Source: Bacteroidales bacterium H3
GTDB taxonomy: Bacteria; Bacteroidota; Bacteroidia; Bacteroidales; Muribaculaceae
Reading direction: 5' to 3'
Assembly: GCA_001701135.1 (NCBI GenBank)
Contig: DAAN01000030.1
Coordinates: forward strand, 378,495 to 442,494
Length of the DNA stretch: 64,000 nt
Both the position numbers and the translations under genes were made by a program. Of the stretch, positions 36,741 to 45,685 are shown piece by piece (position 1 is the first letter of the stretch; each line of letters opens with the position of its first letter). The notes beneath the pieces are model-generated. The model had not been told where the DNA came from, searched no databases, and was given only the letters and a program-made list of their open reading frames with translations.

Positions 36741-37282
36741 ACCTTGATAACCTTTGTCTTGTCGGGTGATAGGCCGAGCTTGCGGCGGTATATCGCGCCG
36801 TTCTCGCCGTACATCTCTATCTCGCGTGAGGTAACGCCGTCGGCGCATATCTCGCGCACGTCGTCGAGCGTCATCAGGTGGCCTCCGATGTTGCGCCATA
36901 TCACGAAATCGCAGGGATTCCCCTCCTGACGGTAGTTAGAGCAGTTGAACGCCTTGGCTCCGACACGGATCTCTCCGCCGCACCGGGGGCAACGCGCCAC
37001 CACCGACTCCATAGATATAACCCCGTCGTCGCCCATGACAAGCACCGTCGGAAATGCCTTCCACTCCTTGGTGGCGAAGCCGTCGAGCAATATGCTCCGT
37101 TTCTCAAGCAGCTCCGCAATCTCGTCATCGGACATCTTGCGGTTGCCGATCACTCCGTTTATAAAGAGGCCGCATTTGCCGTCCTCCCCGGTATTGTTCT
37201 CGCAGCGGTAGCCCTTGCAGGTCTTAACCACGTTGCCGCCGCACACCGGGCAGCGGCCGATAATCTTTGTCTCGTTATCCAT
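36737..37282 (-). CDS. Topoisomerase-type zinc-finger protein
   Basis: The 181-residue product has two Cys4 zinc ribbons like the C-terminal repeats of type IA topoisomerases: CPVCGG ... CENNTGEDGKCGLF, and CPRCGGEI ... CSNYRQEGNPCDF. The catalytic part of a topoisomerase is absent, so it is a stand-alone DNA- or protein-binding module. It is coupled to the membrane protein downstream. Confidence 0.74.
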   Translation of the reverse strand: MDNETKIIGRCPVCGGNVVKTCKGYRCENNTGEDGKCGLFINGVIGNRKMSDDEIAELLEKRSILLDGFATKEWKAFPTVLVMGDDGVISMESVVARCPRCGGEIRVGAKAFNCSNYRQEGNPCDFVIWRNIGGHLMTLDDVREICADGVTSREIEMYGENGAIYRRKLGLSPDKTKVIKV

Positions 37283-37324
37283 ATTGAAATGTAAAAATTT
37301 TGATTGTCTTCAACTGTATTATCG

Positions 37325-38062
37325 TTATCTGTATTTGATGGTGTTCCACTCCCACACGAGGTTTTCGGCGATAGCCTTTCCCGACATCACCGAGGCCCAG
37401 CCGTCCGGGTCGAGAGAAAACCAGAGGTCGTTCCATGAGAGCGTGCGCACTTGCCATGCCAGCAGCCACAGGTCGGTGTTTATCGTTTCGAGGCGCGTAA
37501 CTACCTCGTTGGCGATATAGTACCGCTCGGCGGAGTTGAGCAGGTTGACCTTATGTTTCTCCTTGCTGCCGTCGGCTCCCGTCACAGTGTAGCTCCCGGA
37601 GGTCACGAGCTGTTTCATAAAGGGATATAGGGCAGCCATCTGGGTCGCAGCGTCGGTCAGCTCGTCCGACACCAGCAGGGCTATCGCCGTGCCTTTGAGG
37701 TGGCCCGGCACCGATTTCCGCAGCAGGTCGCAATTTTTCGGAATCTCCGTCAGCACCAGCTCCCCGGCGCGCTTGATCTGGTAGAGGTTCTGCATCGCGC
37801 CCTGGGCGTTGGAAAGATACTCCAGCATCTTGTTCTCAACGGAGTGAACACGGTCGAGGGCGACGGTAACGGCAGCCTCGGCGGCTATTATCCGCTCCTG
37901 GGTGGTCTTGCGCTTCTTATGTATGCTTTTCAGCTCTGCGGTCTGCGCTATCACCGCCGCCGTGAGCGTCGGGTCGGTCTGCTGCGCTGCTATCTCCGCT
38001 CCCGGAACCGACAGGAGGGAGAAAGCTGCAAAAGCAATGATCTTACGGGGTATGGTTTTCAT
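37325..38062 (-). CDS. Exported coiled-coil protein of the ICE
   Basis: The 245-residue product has a signal peptide (IIAFAAFSLLSVPGAEIAAQ). A long helical region follows (LKSIHKKRKTTQERIIAAEAAVTVALDRVHSVENKMLEYL), then a helical C-terminal domain with several Trp. No named family. The context suggests a periplasmic transfer accessory. Confidence 0.7.
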   Translation of the reverse strand: MKTIPRKIIAFAAFSLLSVPGAEIAAQQTDPTLTAAVIAQTAELKSIHKKRKTTQERIIAAEAAVTVALDRVHSVENKMLEYLSNAQGAMQNLYQIKRAGELVLTEIPKNCDLLRKSVPGHLKGTAIALLVSDELTDAATQMAALYPFMKQLVTSGSYTVTGADGSKEKHKVNLLNSAERYYIANEVVTRLETINTDLWLLAWQVRTLSWNDLWFSLDPDGWASVMSGKAIAENLVWEWNTIKYR

Positions 38063-38069
38063 CGGTCAG

Positions 38070-39260
38070 TCACATTTTAATGCCGGAATTGCGTCTTTCG
38101 GCAAGGTTATCGTCACGTTCATGCTTGGTAGACATTATCTTAGGCTCGGTGCGCCTGCCTAAAAGACAGTCGTTCCAGTCCTTGAAATCCTTTGGAGGCT
38201 GCCACTGCCCCATACGGTAGCGCACCGGGATATGGGTGCCCACCTGCGTGTATATGGAGCGTTCCGGCGACACATCGAAGCTCTTTCCTTTCGCCTCCAC
38301 CATAAGCCCGGCATCGGTCTTGGTGATTTTCAGCGGAATATCCTCCACCAGTGCCATGAGGCGCAGGCCGTTGACACGCCCGGCAAGGTCGTTGTCGAAG
38401 CAGTCATAGGCCCGTGCGTTCGGAAAACGCTCCATCACCCCCTGCACCTGACGGTCGGAGAATGTGCCGCCGAGCGACACGAGGGCGATGTTCTCTCCCA
38501 GCCGAGTGCGGTTGATCTGGAAGAAGGCCATAGCGTCGAAGGCCGATTCACAGAAGAACACATGGCGCACAAGCCCGTTCCTGCCGTGCGAGAGGTCGGC
38601 CACCCATGCCGCCGTGGAAGAGTCGGTGCCCGCCGCCTTCGACTTGTAGCCCCCCGTGCCCCGGATCTCGTAGCCTCTTACCTTTTCACTGTCGGCGGCG
38701 GTATAGGGGAAGCCTATGTTGAAGCCGTTGAAATTCTCGTTGCGGCGGTCTGACACAAGGGAGATAAAGGGGGCGAGCGCCCTGACCGTTTCCGCAGAGA
38801 GTCCGCGCTGCGAGAACAGGCGGGGAATCCGGTCGGGGTCTATCGGACGGACGCTGTAACGCTTCGGGTCGAACACCTGCGGGGCGCACGCCTCGCGTAC
38901 ATATTCGCGCTCCTTGCCGTAGCCGGGTTCCGGCATATTGGCGAACTGCGCCATAACCCTGGCTATGCGCTGCCACTCGTTCTGCCCGGAGGCGTTGAAC
39001 GAGCTGAGATTTTCGCGTATGAAGCTCACCACGTCACCCTTGGAGCCGTCGCGCCGGAAAAATGTCTGCGAGGCCTTGTCGCGGCGGTTGCTGACAATTA
39101 TGGTGTCGCGCTTGTCGCCGCCCTCGCCCAGCACAAGCTCTATGTAGCGTCCGACCCCTGCCTTGCGGTCGAGGCGGTAGCCCAGCGAGTAGGCAACATC
39201 GTCGATGCCGACGCGCGCCTTCAACGCCTTGAAATCTATCCTGTAGTCACCCGGAGCCAT
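38070..39260 (-). CDS. Toprim-domain primase-like protein (DUF3991-type)
   Basis: The 396-residue product has an N-terminal zinc-less primase-like part (DVAYSLGYRLDRKAGVGRYIEL, DVVSFIRENL), a DUF3991-like middle (ENFNGFNIGFPYTAADSEKVRGYEIRG) and a Toprim domain (VFFCESAFDAMAFF, ALVSLGGTFSD, YDCFDNDLAGR). It could prime DNA synthesis on the transferred strand. It is three bases from the ArdC-like gene. Confidence 0.8.
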   Translation of the reverse strand: MAPGDYRIDFKALKARVGIDDVAYSLGYRLDRKAGVGRYIELVLGEGGDKRDTIIVSNRRDKASQTFFRRDGSKGDVVSFIRENLSSFNASGQNEWQRIARVMAQFANMPEPGYGKEREYVREACAPQVFDPKRYSVRPIDPDRIPRLFSQRGLSAETVRALAPFISLVSDRRNENFNGFNIGFPYTAADSEKVRGYEIRGTGGYKSKAAGTDSSTAAWVADLSHGRNGLVRHVFFCESAFDAMAFFQINRTRLGENIALVSLGGTFSDRQVQGVMERFPNARAYDCFDNDLAGRVNGLRLMALVEDIPLKITKTDAGLMVEAKGKSFDVSPERSIYTQVGTHIPVRYRMGQWQPPKDFKDWNDCLLGRRTEPKIMSTKHERDDNLAERRNSGIKM

Positions 39261-39262
39261 AT

Positions 39263-40582
39263 CTATGCGATTGAGAGTGACTTGGATGCCTTGCGGTCTA
39301 TGCCGGCAATCTCCGACTCGTAATGCTTGCGTATGGCGCTGCCGAGAAATGCGTGCTTCTCGCGGTCGTCCGTGAGTTGGAAATACATACGGGCTGTTGA
39401 CCGCTCAATCGGTTTCATTCCGAGATCGACTCCGTTGTAGGAGGCGCGTATGGCGAACCCGCCGGAGCGGGTCTTCACTATGGAGGCGTTCTTGAAAGGG
39501 CATATCTCATCCTCCAAAGGCGGCACCCACGGGTCGTTCTTGGCGAGATACGGCTGCTCGCCCAGGGCGAGACGCTGTGCGTCCACCCTGTCGAGTATCA
39601 TTTCCGAAGCCTTGTTCACGTCGGCCATCACCGACACTATGAATTTCGGCTCCTGCTTCAGCACCGTAATCCAGGAATCGAGGTAGGCGGCCGAGTTGTC
39701 CGTCACCCTCGCGTCGAAGCCCATCGAGTGTGAGATCATCGCGGCGGTAAGCTCCGCCACCAGCTCCTCCTTGGCATATTTCGGGTCGCCGAATTTCGCC
39801 CCGGCCTCACGGTTCAGCCTTTCGGGTGTCATCGTCGAGTGGGCCATCTCGTGGAGCATGGTCGAATAGAACTCCATGCCGTCGCGGTATATCTCCTCCG
39901 GCGTCGCGCCCGTGTTGAACTGCGCCTTCATAGGAAGCACCACCACGTCGCGGGAGGGGGAATAGTAGGCGCCCTCCTCCTTGCGGTCGGCCTGTATGGG
40001 GCAGAGCCAAGTCTGCTGCGCCACCATGTTGTCGAGGGCGGAGTGTGCGTACATCCCTTGCGTGTCGCGTATCTCCGGCACCTTGAAGCGGTCAAGTAGC
40101 TTCTGCATACGCTCCGGCTGCACCTCGCGGAAATTGGTCTGGTCGAGGTTATACACCGGGAACGCCTTGATGAACGGTATCACGTCGAGTTTTTTCCGTT
40201 CATCCTGTGACATGGCCCGGTACTCGTCGGAGCTTATCTTCTTTCCGTCCTTGTCGCGCACCAGCATATCCCAATATATTACTGGAAAGGCCTTCTCGCC
40301 TTTGAGGACGTGCGCCTTGAAGTTGTGCGCCTGCTTGAAGGTCAGGAAAACCGGAAGCTCGTAGCCGTGCATGGCCGAATGGAGCTGGAGGAAGAAGGAG
40401 TTTGAGCCGGAGTAGTTGCGCCCGGTCACGTTCTGGGGCAGGCCGACGGAGGACGCGCCACCGATCCAGCCCTGCCGCCAGTCCGAGGCCTTCATACGCT
40501 CCATGCGCTCTATCATCATCTGCGCGAAGCGGTCGAGGGCCTGCTGCCCGGAACTGTTGTAACCGTCAGTTCCAGATGCCAT
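39263..40582 (-). CDS. ArdC-like ssDNA-binding/zincin metallopeptidase
   Basis: The 439-residue product has the ArdC N-terminal domain (WRQGWIGGASSVGLPQNVTGRNYSGSNSFFL, LTFKQA ... LKGEKAFPV) and a zincin-like domain with HEMAH at 244-248 and a downstream Glu (EELVAELTA). Members protect incoming single-stranded DNA from restriction. It carries an extra C-terminal region of about 120 residues. Confidence 0.85.
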   Translation of the reverse strand: MASGTDGYNSSGQQALDRFAQMMIERMERMKASDWRQGWIGGASSVGLPQNVTGRNYSGSNSFFLQLHSAMHGYELPVFLTFKQAHNFKAHVLKGEKAFPVIYWDMLVRDKDGKKISSDEYRAMSQDERKKLDVIPFIKAFPVYNLDQTNFREVQPERMQKLLDRFKVPEIRDTQGMYAHSALDNMVAQQTWLCPIQADRKEEGAYYSPSRDVVVLPMKAQFNTGATPEEIYRDGMEFYSTMLHEMAHSTMTPERLNREAGAKFGDPKYAKEELVAELTAAMISHSMGFDARVTDNSAAYLDSWITVLKQEPKFIVSVMADVNKASEMILDRVDAQRLALGEQPYLAKNDPWVPPLEDEICPFKNASIVKTRSGGFAIRASYNGVDLGMKPIERSTARMYFQLTDDREKHAFLGSAIRKHYESEIAGIDRKASKSLSIA

Positions 40583-40793
40583 AGGTCTCGTCGTCTATGA
40601 GCTGGCGCTCCATCATGTCTATCTCTGTCTCGTCGTAATAGAACTCCGCCGACTCGTCAGACGGCTCTATGCCGTGCTGCTCGCACCATTCGAGGTATGA
40701 CTCGGCGTTGTCGCTCTCCAGCATGAAGCGGAGGTGTCCTATCTGTCCGTCCTGGAGGAGCTGCACAAGCTCGTCGTATTCTAATCTTGCCAT
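40566..40793 (-). CDS. Small acidic conserved ICE protein
   Basis: The 75-residue acidic, helical product (EYDELVQLLQDGQIGHLRFMLES, YYDETEIDMMERQLIDDETYG) has no named family. It overlaps the ArdC-like gene by 17 bases and probably works with it. Confidence 0.7.
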   Translation of the reverse strand: MARLEYDELVQLLQDGQIGHLRFMLESDNAESYLEWCEQHGIEPSDESAEFYYDETEIDMMERQLIDDETYGIWN

Positions 40794-40825
40794 TATGGTA
40801 TTCTGTTATGGGTTATCGTTAGGGA

Positions 40826-42454
40826 TTACATTTTCATGGAGGCCGACTTCTCCATCGACAGCGGCGCGGCCAGCTTCGCCGCTATCTCCTGTCCGAGATA
40901 CTTGGCGGCTATCTGCTCGCGGGTCGCGCTCTTGGCCTTGAAGAGCGAATAGCCGTCATCGAAGGAGATCTCCTGTTTCGATGTGCGCCCGCGTCCTTCG
41001 CCGAGGTCGGCCGACACGCGCCACCTGCCGTCCGAGCGGTCTTTGGCGACGCGGACACCCTTGGGGTCTATCCCTTCGGGGAGCCGGAACTGCGCGTAGT
41101 GGGAAGGCAGGTGCAGACGCTCGCCGAAGTTGCGCTCAACGAGCTGGCCGGGCGTCATAACGCGGTCGAAGTAGGCGTTGAGGTCTTCGCGCGAGGCCGG
41201 TGTTGACATCTTCTTGTCGCCAACCTGCGCGTAGAACTTGTACCTGCCGTAGTCGGCGCGGGTCTCGTCGGTCTCCTTATACACGTTGAACTTGTCAACG
41301 GTCAGCGGGCCGGACGGCCCGGCAAGTCCGTTGGGATATTTGAAGGCCTCCTCCGGCACCCTCGGCATTAGCTTTGTCGGGTAGTAACGCTGCATGAGTT
41401 CCGGCACGGTGACCTCTTTCTTCTCATAGGCGGCTACATCGGCGGGATCCATCTTCTGCGGCTTAAGCTGCTCGCCGTTGATACGGGCTGTGAAATACCA
41501 GTCCTGCGGGTTGACATTGCTTTGGTAGGCGTGGCCGTGCGTCACCTTGTCGCCGTTGACTGTCACCATCTGAGGTTCACGAGGCTTGCGCTCTGCCGCA
41601 GCCTCGCCCTGTGCGGCTGACTGCGATTCGCCTTTCTTTTCCTTCGGGGTTTCGCCGTCGGACGATACCCTGTCGGTCTTTGCCGGCTCCTCCTGGGGAG
41701 CCTTCTCTTTCTTTTTCTTTGGCATATCTTTTTCTTTATGGGTTGGTTCCTTTCTCTGTCGGGAATCTTCTAATCCCTCTTGTTCCTTCTTCTTCCGTTC
41801 AGGCTCTTCAAGCTGCTCGCAGATGGCGATCCTCAATCCGGATCTTACCAGTTTAGGCAGATATGTGTCGAGTGCCTTATCCGGGAACGAGGCGTTTGCC
41901 ACGGTTTCACCATGGGCGGTCTTTATGTACCGTTTATCTATGCCGAGTATTGAGCAGGCCTTGTCGGCATCCTCCCGGTATGTCTGATAGGTGTCGCCGA
42001 TTCGGAAAAGGAGTATGGCATCAGGATGTTTCCTCTTCATCTCGGTGAACTGACTTGTCAGTTTTTCCTCCATGACGGTTCCTTGGGGATTTTGCGATTG
42101 TCCGGATTCTCGGCTTCTGATCTCATCGGCTTTTCGTAGGATTTCGCGGCGACTGTGGGCGAGGATCATGTTCTCTGTATCCTGAGCGTAGTGAATGAAA
42201 GGCTCGATGCCGTCATAACCGGGAAAGTTGCTTATTCGTTGCTCCTCCCGGTCAATCCACTGGCGTATCCGGTCGGCCCTGCCATCGTAGTTACCCTTGA
42301 GCAGTGAGGCTTTCGACTGTATTCGGTTGGTAAGGGGATTGTAAAATGACTCTCCGCCAATAACCTTGTCAGCAATTTTGAGCGACACATTGAACAATTC
42401 CATGACCCATCCACGCTCTTCCGCCGTTTGGATGTCCTCAGGTGACTCTTTCAT
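40826..42454 (-). CDS. DUF3945 protein with MutS domain I-like region
   Basis: The 542-residue product has a helical N terminus. Residues 131-218 strongly resemble MutS domain I (SQFTEMKRKHPDAILLFRIGD, DADKACSILGI, FPDKALDTYLPKLVRSG, RIAICEQLEEP). A charged linker (about 219-290) follows. The C-terminal DUF3945-like repeats resemble those of other ICE proteins (WYFTARINGEQLKP, YKFYAQVGDKKMS, WRVSADLGEGRG). The rest of MutS is absent. Confidence 0.78.
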   Translation of the reverse strand: MKESPEDIQTAEERGWVMELFNVSLKIADKVIGGESFYNPLTNRIQSKASLLKGNYDGRADRIRQWIDREEQRISNFPGYDGIEPFIHYAQDTENMILAHSRREILRKADEIRSRESGQSQNPQGTVMEEKLTSQFTEMKRKHPDAILLFRIGDTYQTYREDADKACSILGIDKRYIKTAHGETVANASFPDKALDTYLPKLVRSGLRIAICEQLEEPERKKKEQEGLEDSRQRKEPTHKEKDMPKKKKEKAPQEEPAKTDRVSSDGETPKEKKGESQSAAQGEAAAERKPREPQMVTVNGDKVTHGHAYQSNVNPQDWYFTARINGEQLKPQKMDPADVAAYEKKEVTVPELMQRYYPTKLMPRVPEEAFKYPNGLAGPSGPLTVDKFNVYKETDETRADYGRYKFYAQVGDKKMSTPASREDLNAYFDRVMTPGQLVERNFGERLHLPSHYAQFRLPEGIDPKGVRVAKDRSDGRWRVSADLGEGRGRTSKQEISFDDGYSLFKAKSATREQIAAKYLGQEIAAKLAAPLSMEKSASMKM

Positions 42455-42456
42455 CG

Positions 42457-43242
42457 TCAGAGTTTTATCCCGGACTGCTTATGCTCCTTATGCGTTGGAT
42501 CAAGCCTTATGGCGCGTTCCTTGGAATCATGCTCGACCACCTTCTGATACTCCCAGCGGTTCTTGTCAGTCATTACCAGACCGATATATTCGGGATGGAG
42601 GTCGTCATAGCGGAGCTTCTGCTGACGCTCCCATTCCTTCATGTCACCCTGTACCACCCTGAATCCCTGCGGCTCCCTGAGGTCGATGCCGACGGTGACT
42701 TTCTCGCCGCCCACGTTGAGTTCCATAGGCTTGCCCTCGCGCACCTGCTGCTTCTGCTGCGTGCCGAGTTCGATGTCATTCACCTTCTCCATGTCCTTGA
42801 GCCTCTGCTCAATCTGAACTTCGGTCACACGGCGATGGATTATGGATTTCGTTTCCGGGTCGAGCTGGAGATAGCGGCGTGTCTTCTCGCCGTCAATATC
42901 GACGGTCTTTTGCAGCACGTCGCCATGACGGAGCGCGTCTATCTCCTGCTGTGACAGCCGGAGTTCATTGCTCCTTTCAGTGGAAAGCTCACGCTGCACC
43001 GGGTAGGCTATCAGTGTCGGGTTGCCGTCCCTGTCGGCTGCGAGCTGGAGTTTGAGGGGTAGTGTCAGTACGGTGCCATTGCCGGTGTTAAGCGATACCT
43101 GCAACAGCGGTGTCACCTCCCCGTCCATGAGCTTGCGCCTCACGTCCTGCGGAAGCCTGTCGGCCTGCTCCCTGTCGATGCCTAACAGCGCGAGTTTGTC
43201 ATAAGGCAGGGAGGGTTGCTGATTTTTGTTCGGAATTTCCAT
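42457..43242 (-). CDS. DUF4099-type ICE protein
   Basis: The 261-residue product opens SLPYDKLALLGIDREQADRLPQDVRRKLMDGEVTPLLQV and then has DUF3945-like repeats (RRYLQLDPETKSIIHR). This fits the DUF4099 family found beside DUF3945 in Bacteroidetes ICEs. The function is unknown. It lies two bases from the downstream gene. Confidence 0.78.
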   Translation of the reverse strand: MEIPNKNQQPSLPYDKLALLGIDREQADRLPQDVRRKLMDGEVTPLLQVSLNTGNGTVLTLPLKLQLAADRDGNPTLIAYPVQRELSTERSNELRLSQQEIDALRHGDVLQKTVDIDGEKTRRYLQLDPETKSIIHRRVTEVQIEQRLKDMEKVNDIELGTQQKQQVREGKPMELNVGGEKVTVGIDLREPQGFRVVQGDMKEWERQQKLRYDDLHPEYIGLVMTDKNRWEYQKVVEHDSKERAIRLDPTHKEHKQSGIKL

Positions 43243-43261
43243 ATCAATAGATAAGTGGTTG

Positions 43262-43269
43262 TAAATTTG
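43262..43269 (+). promoter_or_regulatory. -7 box TAAATTTG
   Basis: It lies 38 bases before the glucosaminidase start; the -33 box is weak (TTTC near 43236). It is divergent from the DUF4099 gene. Confidence 0.5.
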
Positions 43270-43306
43270 CGGCGTAACCGCTTGTCGGTGCCAAAATTAT
43301 CCCTAT

Positions 43307-43927
43307 ATGATTGCTAAATCTGAAATTCCGAACATTTTTGTTGTCTGCGCCTGTGCGTTTTTCTGTCCTCAGTATGCCACAGCACAGTTCCACACCATTA
43401 CAAAAGACTCCCCGGTGACGGCAGAAACGAGCAAAATCATCACGCAAAAAGCTGAAAACAAAGACGATGTGGCTCAGCCGATGGAATTGGGAGGGCATAA
43501 TGCCGTCAAAGAGGCTGACACCGCCCCGAACATCGTAAATGCACACGGTGTCACCGGATCAAAGTCGCAGCGCAAGCATATACACAGCGATGACAGCCTT
43601 CCGAAACTTACGGTTCCCAACCTTGTCGCAGAGATCAGGCGGAACGGAATCAAGTACCCGAAGATAGTGCTGGCCCAGGCGATTCTTGAAACCGGATGGT
43701 TCAAGTCATCGGTATGCCGCAACAAGCACAACCTTTTCGGGCTTACCAATCCCAGGACGGGCGAATACTACGAGTTCACCCACTGGACGGAGAGCGTAAA
43801 AGCCTACTATACCAAGGTGCAGTACCGCTATAAGGGAGGAAACTATCTGCTGTGGCTGAAAAACATCGGCTATGCCGAGGATCCGGGATACATCCGCGCC
43901 GTTATCCGGGTGCTTCGGATGCTATAA
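43307..43927 (+). CDS. Exported glucosaminidase-domain protein (peptidoglycan hydrolase)
   Basis: The 206-residue product has an N-terminal hydrophobic export signal (IFVVCACAFFCPQYATAQ) and a low-complexity stretch. A glucosaminidase domain follows (about 105-206: YPKIVLAQAILETGWFKSSVC, NLFGLTNPRTGEYYEF, WTESVKAYY). The catalytic Glu is in LETGW. In conjugative elements such enzymes open the cell wall for the mating channel. Confidence 0.85.
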   Translation: MIAKSEIPNIFVVCACAFFCPQYATAQFHTITKDSPVTAETSKIITQKAENKDDVAQPMELGGHNAVKEADTAPNIVNAHGVTGSKSQRKHIHSDDSLPKLTVPNLVAEIRRNGIKYPKIVLAQAILETGWFKSSVCRNKHNLFGLTNPRTGEYYEFTHWTESVKAYYTKVQYRYKGGNYLLWLKNIGYAEDPGYIRAVIRVLRML

Positions 43928-43982
43928 TGTACTAAATCCCGATTTGGAGTGTCAGCAATGCGGCTTTTTCAAATTAAATTCG

Positions 43983-43990
43983 TAACTTTG
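43983..43990 (+). promoter_or_regulatory. -7 box TAACTTTG before the AlbA-type gene
   Basis: A perfect box about 77 bases before the ATG at 44068. A T-run at 43965-43969 is the only -33 candidate. Confidence 0.5.
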
Positions 43991-44067
43991 CATTTGTAAA
44001 TCATATGATAGCCAAGAGGTAAGTACAGTTCGTCCTTTGCTATTGTAATTGTTTAATCATACACTGA

Positions 44068-45618
44068 ATGGAAGGAAACGGAACATTCCTTAGTGATAAA
44101 ATCAAGAGATTAACAAGCCTTGGTGAATCTGCGCAGATTGAGTTCAAATCTGCTAAAGGTGGTTTCCCCGGTAGTTTTTGGGAGAGCTATTCTGCTTTCG
44201 CAAATACTAATGGTGGAGTTATCATACTTGGAGTAGTCGAGAAGAACAATAAATTTCATTTCGATGGGCTTGATGAAGCGACTATTGTTAAATACAAAAA
44301 GATATTTTGGGATTGTGCTCATAACCGGGGTAAGATCAGTGCCTGCCTTCCCCGTGAATCAGATATAATCACGGAGAATATTGATGGCTCTTATATTCTT
44401 ATCTGCAATATACCGAGAGCTAATTATGAAATAAGACCAGTATATGTCGGTTCCAACCCTTTTGGAAATACGTATCGCAGGAATCATGAGGGTGACTACC
44501 TATGTACCGATACGGAAGTCCGTCGGATGTTTGCCGATGCCGAGCATGACCGGCACTCGCAGGATGCCCGTATTTTATGCGGATTTAACTTTGAACGTGA
44601 TATAGACAAAGAATCGTTCAGACAATATAGGCAGACCTTTGCCACCCTACAGCCCACCCATCCCTGGACCTCCATAAGCGATATGGATTTTATGAAAAAA
44701 ATCGGGGCGTATGCAGTCGATTTTGAAACAGGCAAAGAAGGACTTACATTTGCCGGACTGCTGATGTTCGGCAAGTATGAGAGTATAACAAATGTAGCGG
44801 CAGATCCCTCTTACTTTGTCGATTATAGAGAAATAATTGGAGCTGAAGATTCAAGAATGAGATGGACTAATAGAATTTATCCGGACGGTCTGTGGGAAGC
44901 CAATCTCTATCAGTTCTATGTAAGAGTCTATAACCGCATGATCCAGTCGCTCCCACGACCATTCATGATTAAGGACGGAATACGTCAGGAAGAGACACCC
45001 GCACATGACGCAATAAGGGAGGCACTTATAAACTGTATAATACACAGCGATATAAATGCTATGGGCAATATAGTTGTCGAGCATACCGATGATAAGTTTG
45101 TTTTCAAGAATCCCGGTATGATGCTCGTCTCAAAACAACAGTACTTCAAGGGAGGACGAAGCATTTGCCGTAATCCGGTGCTCCAAAATATCTTTATGCG
45201 TCTTGGCGGTGCGGAAAAAGCCGGAAGTGGAGTTGATAAGATTGTAGGAGGATGGAATTTCCTTGGCTTACCCGGTCCGACTGTTGAAGAAGAAACACGC
45301 CCGGATTATGTAGTTCTTACCTTAACACTTAAAAATTGCACCCCACAAGATACCCCACAAGATACCCCACAAGATACCCCACAAGATACCAATAAAGCAC
45401 TCCGTAAAGAGCAAAAGGTAAAGCTGTTATTAGAATTTTGCAAAGAACCTAAATCCTTAATGGAGATAATGAAACATTTAGGATTGAAAGATAGAAAAAG
45501 TTTTATTGAGGGATATATTACCCCCTTACTATCTGCTGGCAATCTGGCAATGACGGAACCAGATAAACCTACGAGTGGTAATCAGAGGTATATTACGGCA
45601 GCGAAACCAACTTATTGA
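44068..45618 (+). CDS. AlbA_2/Schlafen-type ATP-binding regulator
   Basis: The 516-residue product has an N-terminal AlbA_2 domain (ESAQIEFKSAKGG, ANTNGGVIILGVVE, TYRRNHEGDYLC), a central divergent HATPase-like part (REALINCIIHSDIN, FKNPGMMLV, RNPVLQNIFMRLGGAEKAGSGVDKI) and a C-terminal winged helix. A linker holds four tandem PQDT units. Such proteins are often DNA- or RNA-binding regulators or defence factors. A relative lies at 57738-59249. Confidence 0.82.
   Translation: MEGNGTFLSDKIKRLTSLGESAQIEFKSAKGGFPGSFWESYSAFANTNGGVIILGVVEKNNKFHFDGLDEATIVKYKKIFWDCAHNRGKISACLPRESDIITENIDGSYILICNIPRANYEIRPVYVGSNPFGNTYRRNHEGDYLCTDTEVRRMFADAEHDRHSQDARILCGFNFERDIDKESFRQYRQTFATLQPTHPWTSISDMDFMKKIGAYAVDFETGKEGLTFAGLLMFGKYESITNVAADPSYFVDYREIIGAEDSRMRWTNRIYPDGLWEANLYQFYVRVYNRMIQSLPRPFMIKDGIRQEETPAHDAIREALINCIIHSDINAMGNIVVEHTDDKFVFKNPGMMLVSKQQYFKGGRSICRNPVLQNIFMRLGGAEKAGSGVDKIVGGWNFLGLPGPTVEEETRPDYVVLTLTLKNCTPQDTPQDTPQDTPQDTNKALRKEQKVKLLLEFCKEPKSLMEIMKHLGLKDRKSFIEGYITPLLSAGNLAMTEPDKPTSGNQRYITAAKPTY
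45343..45390 (+). repeat. 12-bp tandem repeat within the AlbA-type gene
   Basis: Four head-to-tail copies of ACCCCACAAGAT encode the PQDT linker. Twelve bases keep the frame, so copy-number change would alter linker length only. Confidence 0.85.
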
Positions 45619-45628
45619 AATGACGTAG

Positions 45629-45665
45629 AAAGTATCGGTAATTTTGCAAAAAATTACCGATACTT
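45629..45665. terminator. Bidirectional terminator
   Basis: AAAGTATCGGTAATTTT and its complement pair over about 17 bp around a three-base loop, with A/T tracts on both sides. It lies between the convergent AlbA-type and TraX genes. Confidence 0.8.
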
Positions 45666-45685
45666 TGCTTTACATGGAATCTCTG

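Noticed and set aside
45343..45390. Short CRISPR-like array
   Set aside because: The 12-bp units are head-to-tail without spacers and lie inside a coding frame (PQDT). They are a protein linker repeat. No CRISPR array or cas gene was seen anywhere in the window.
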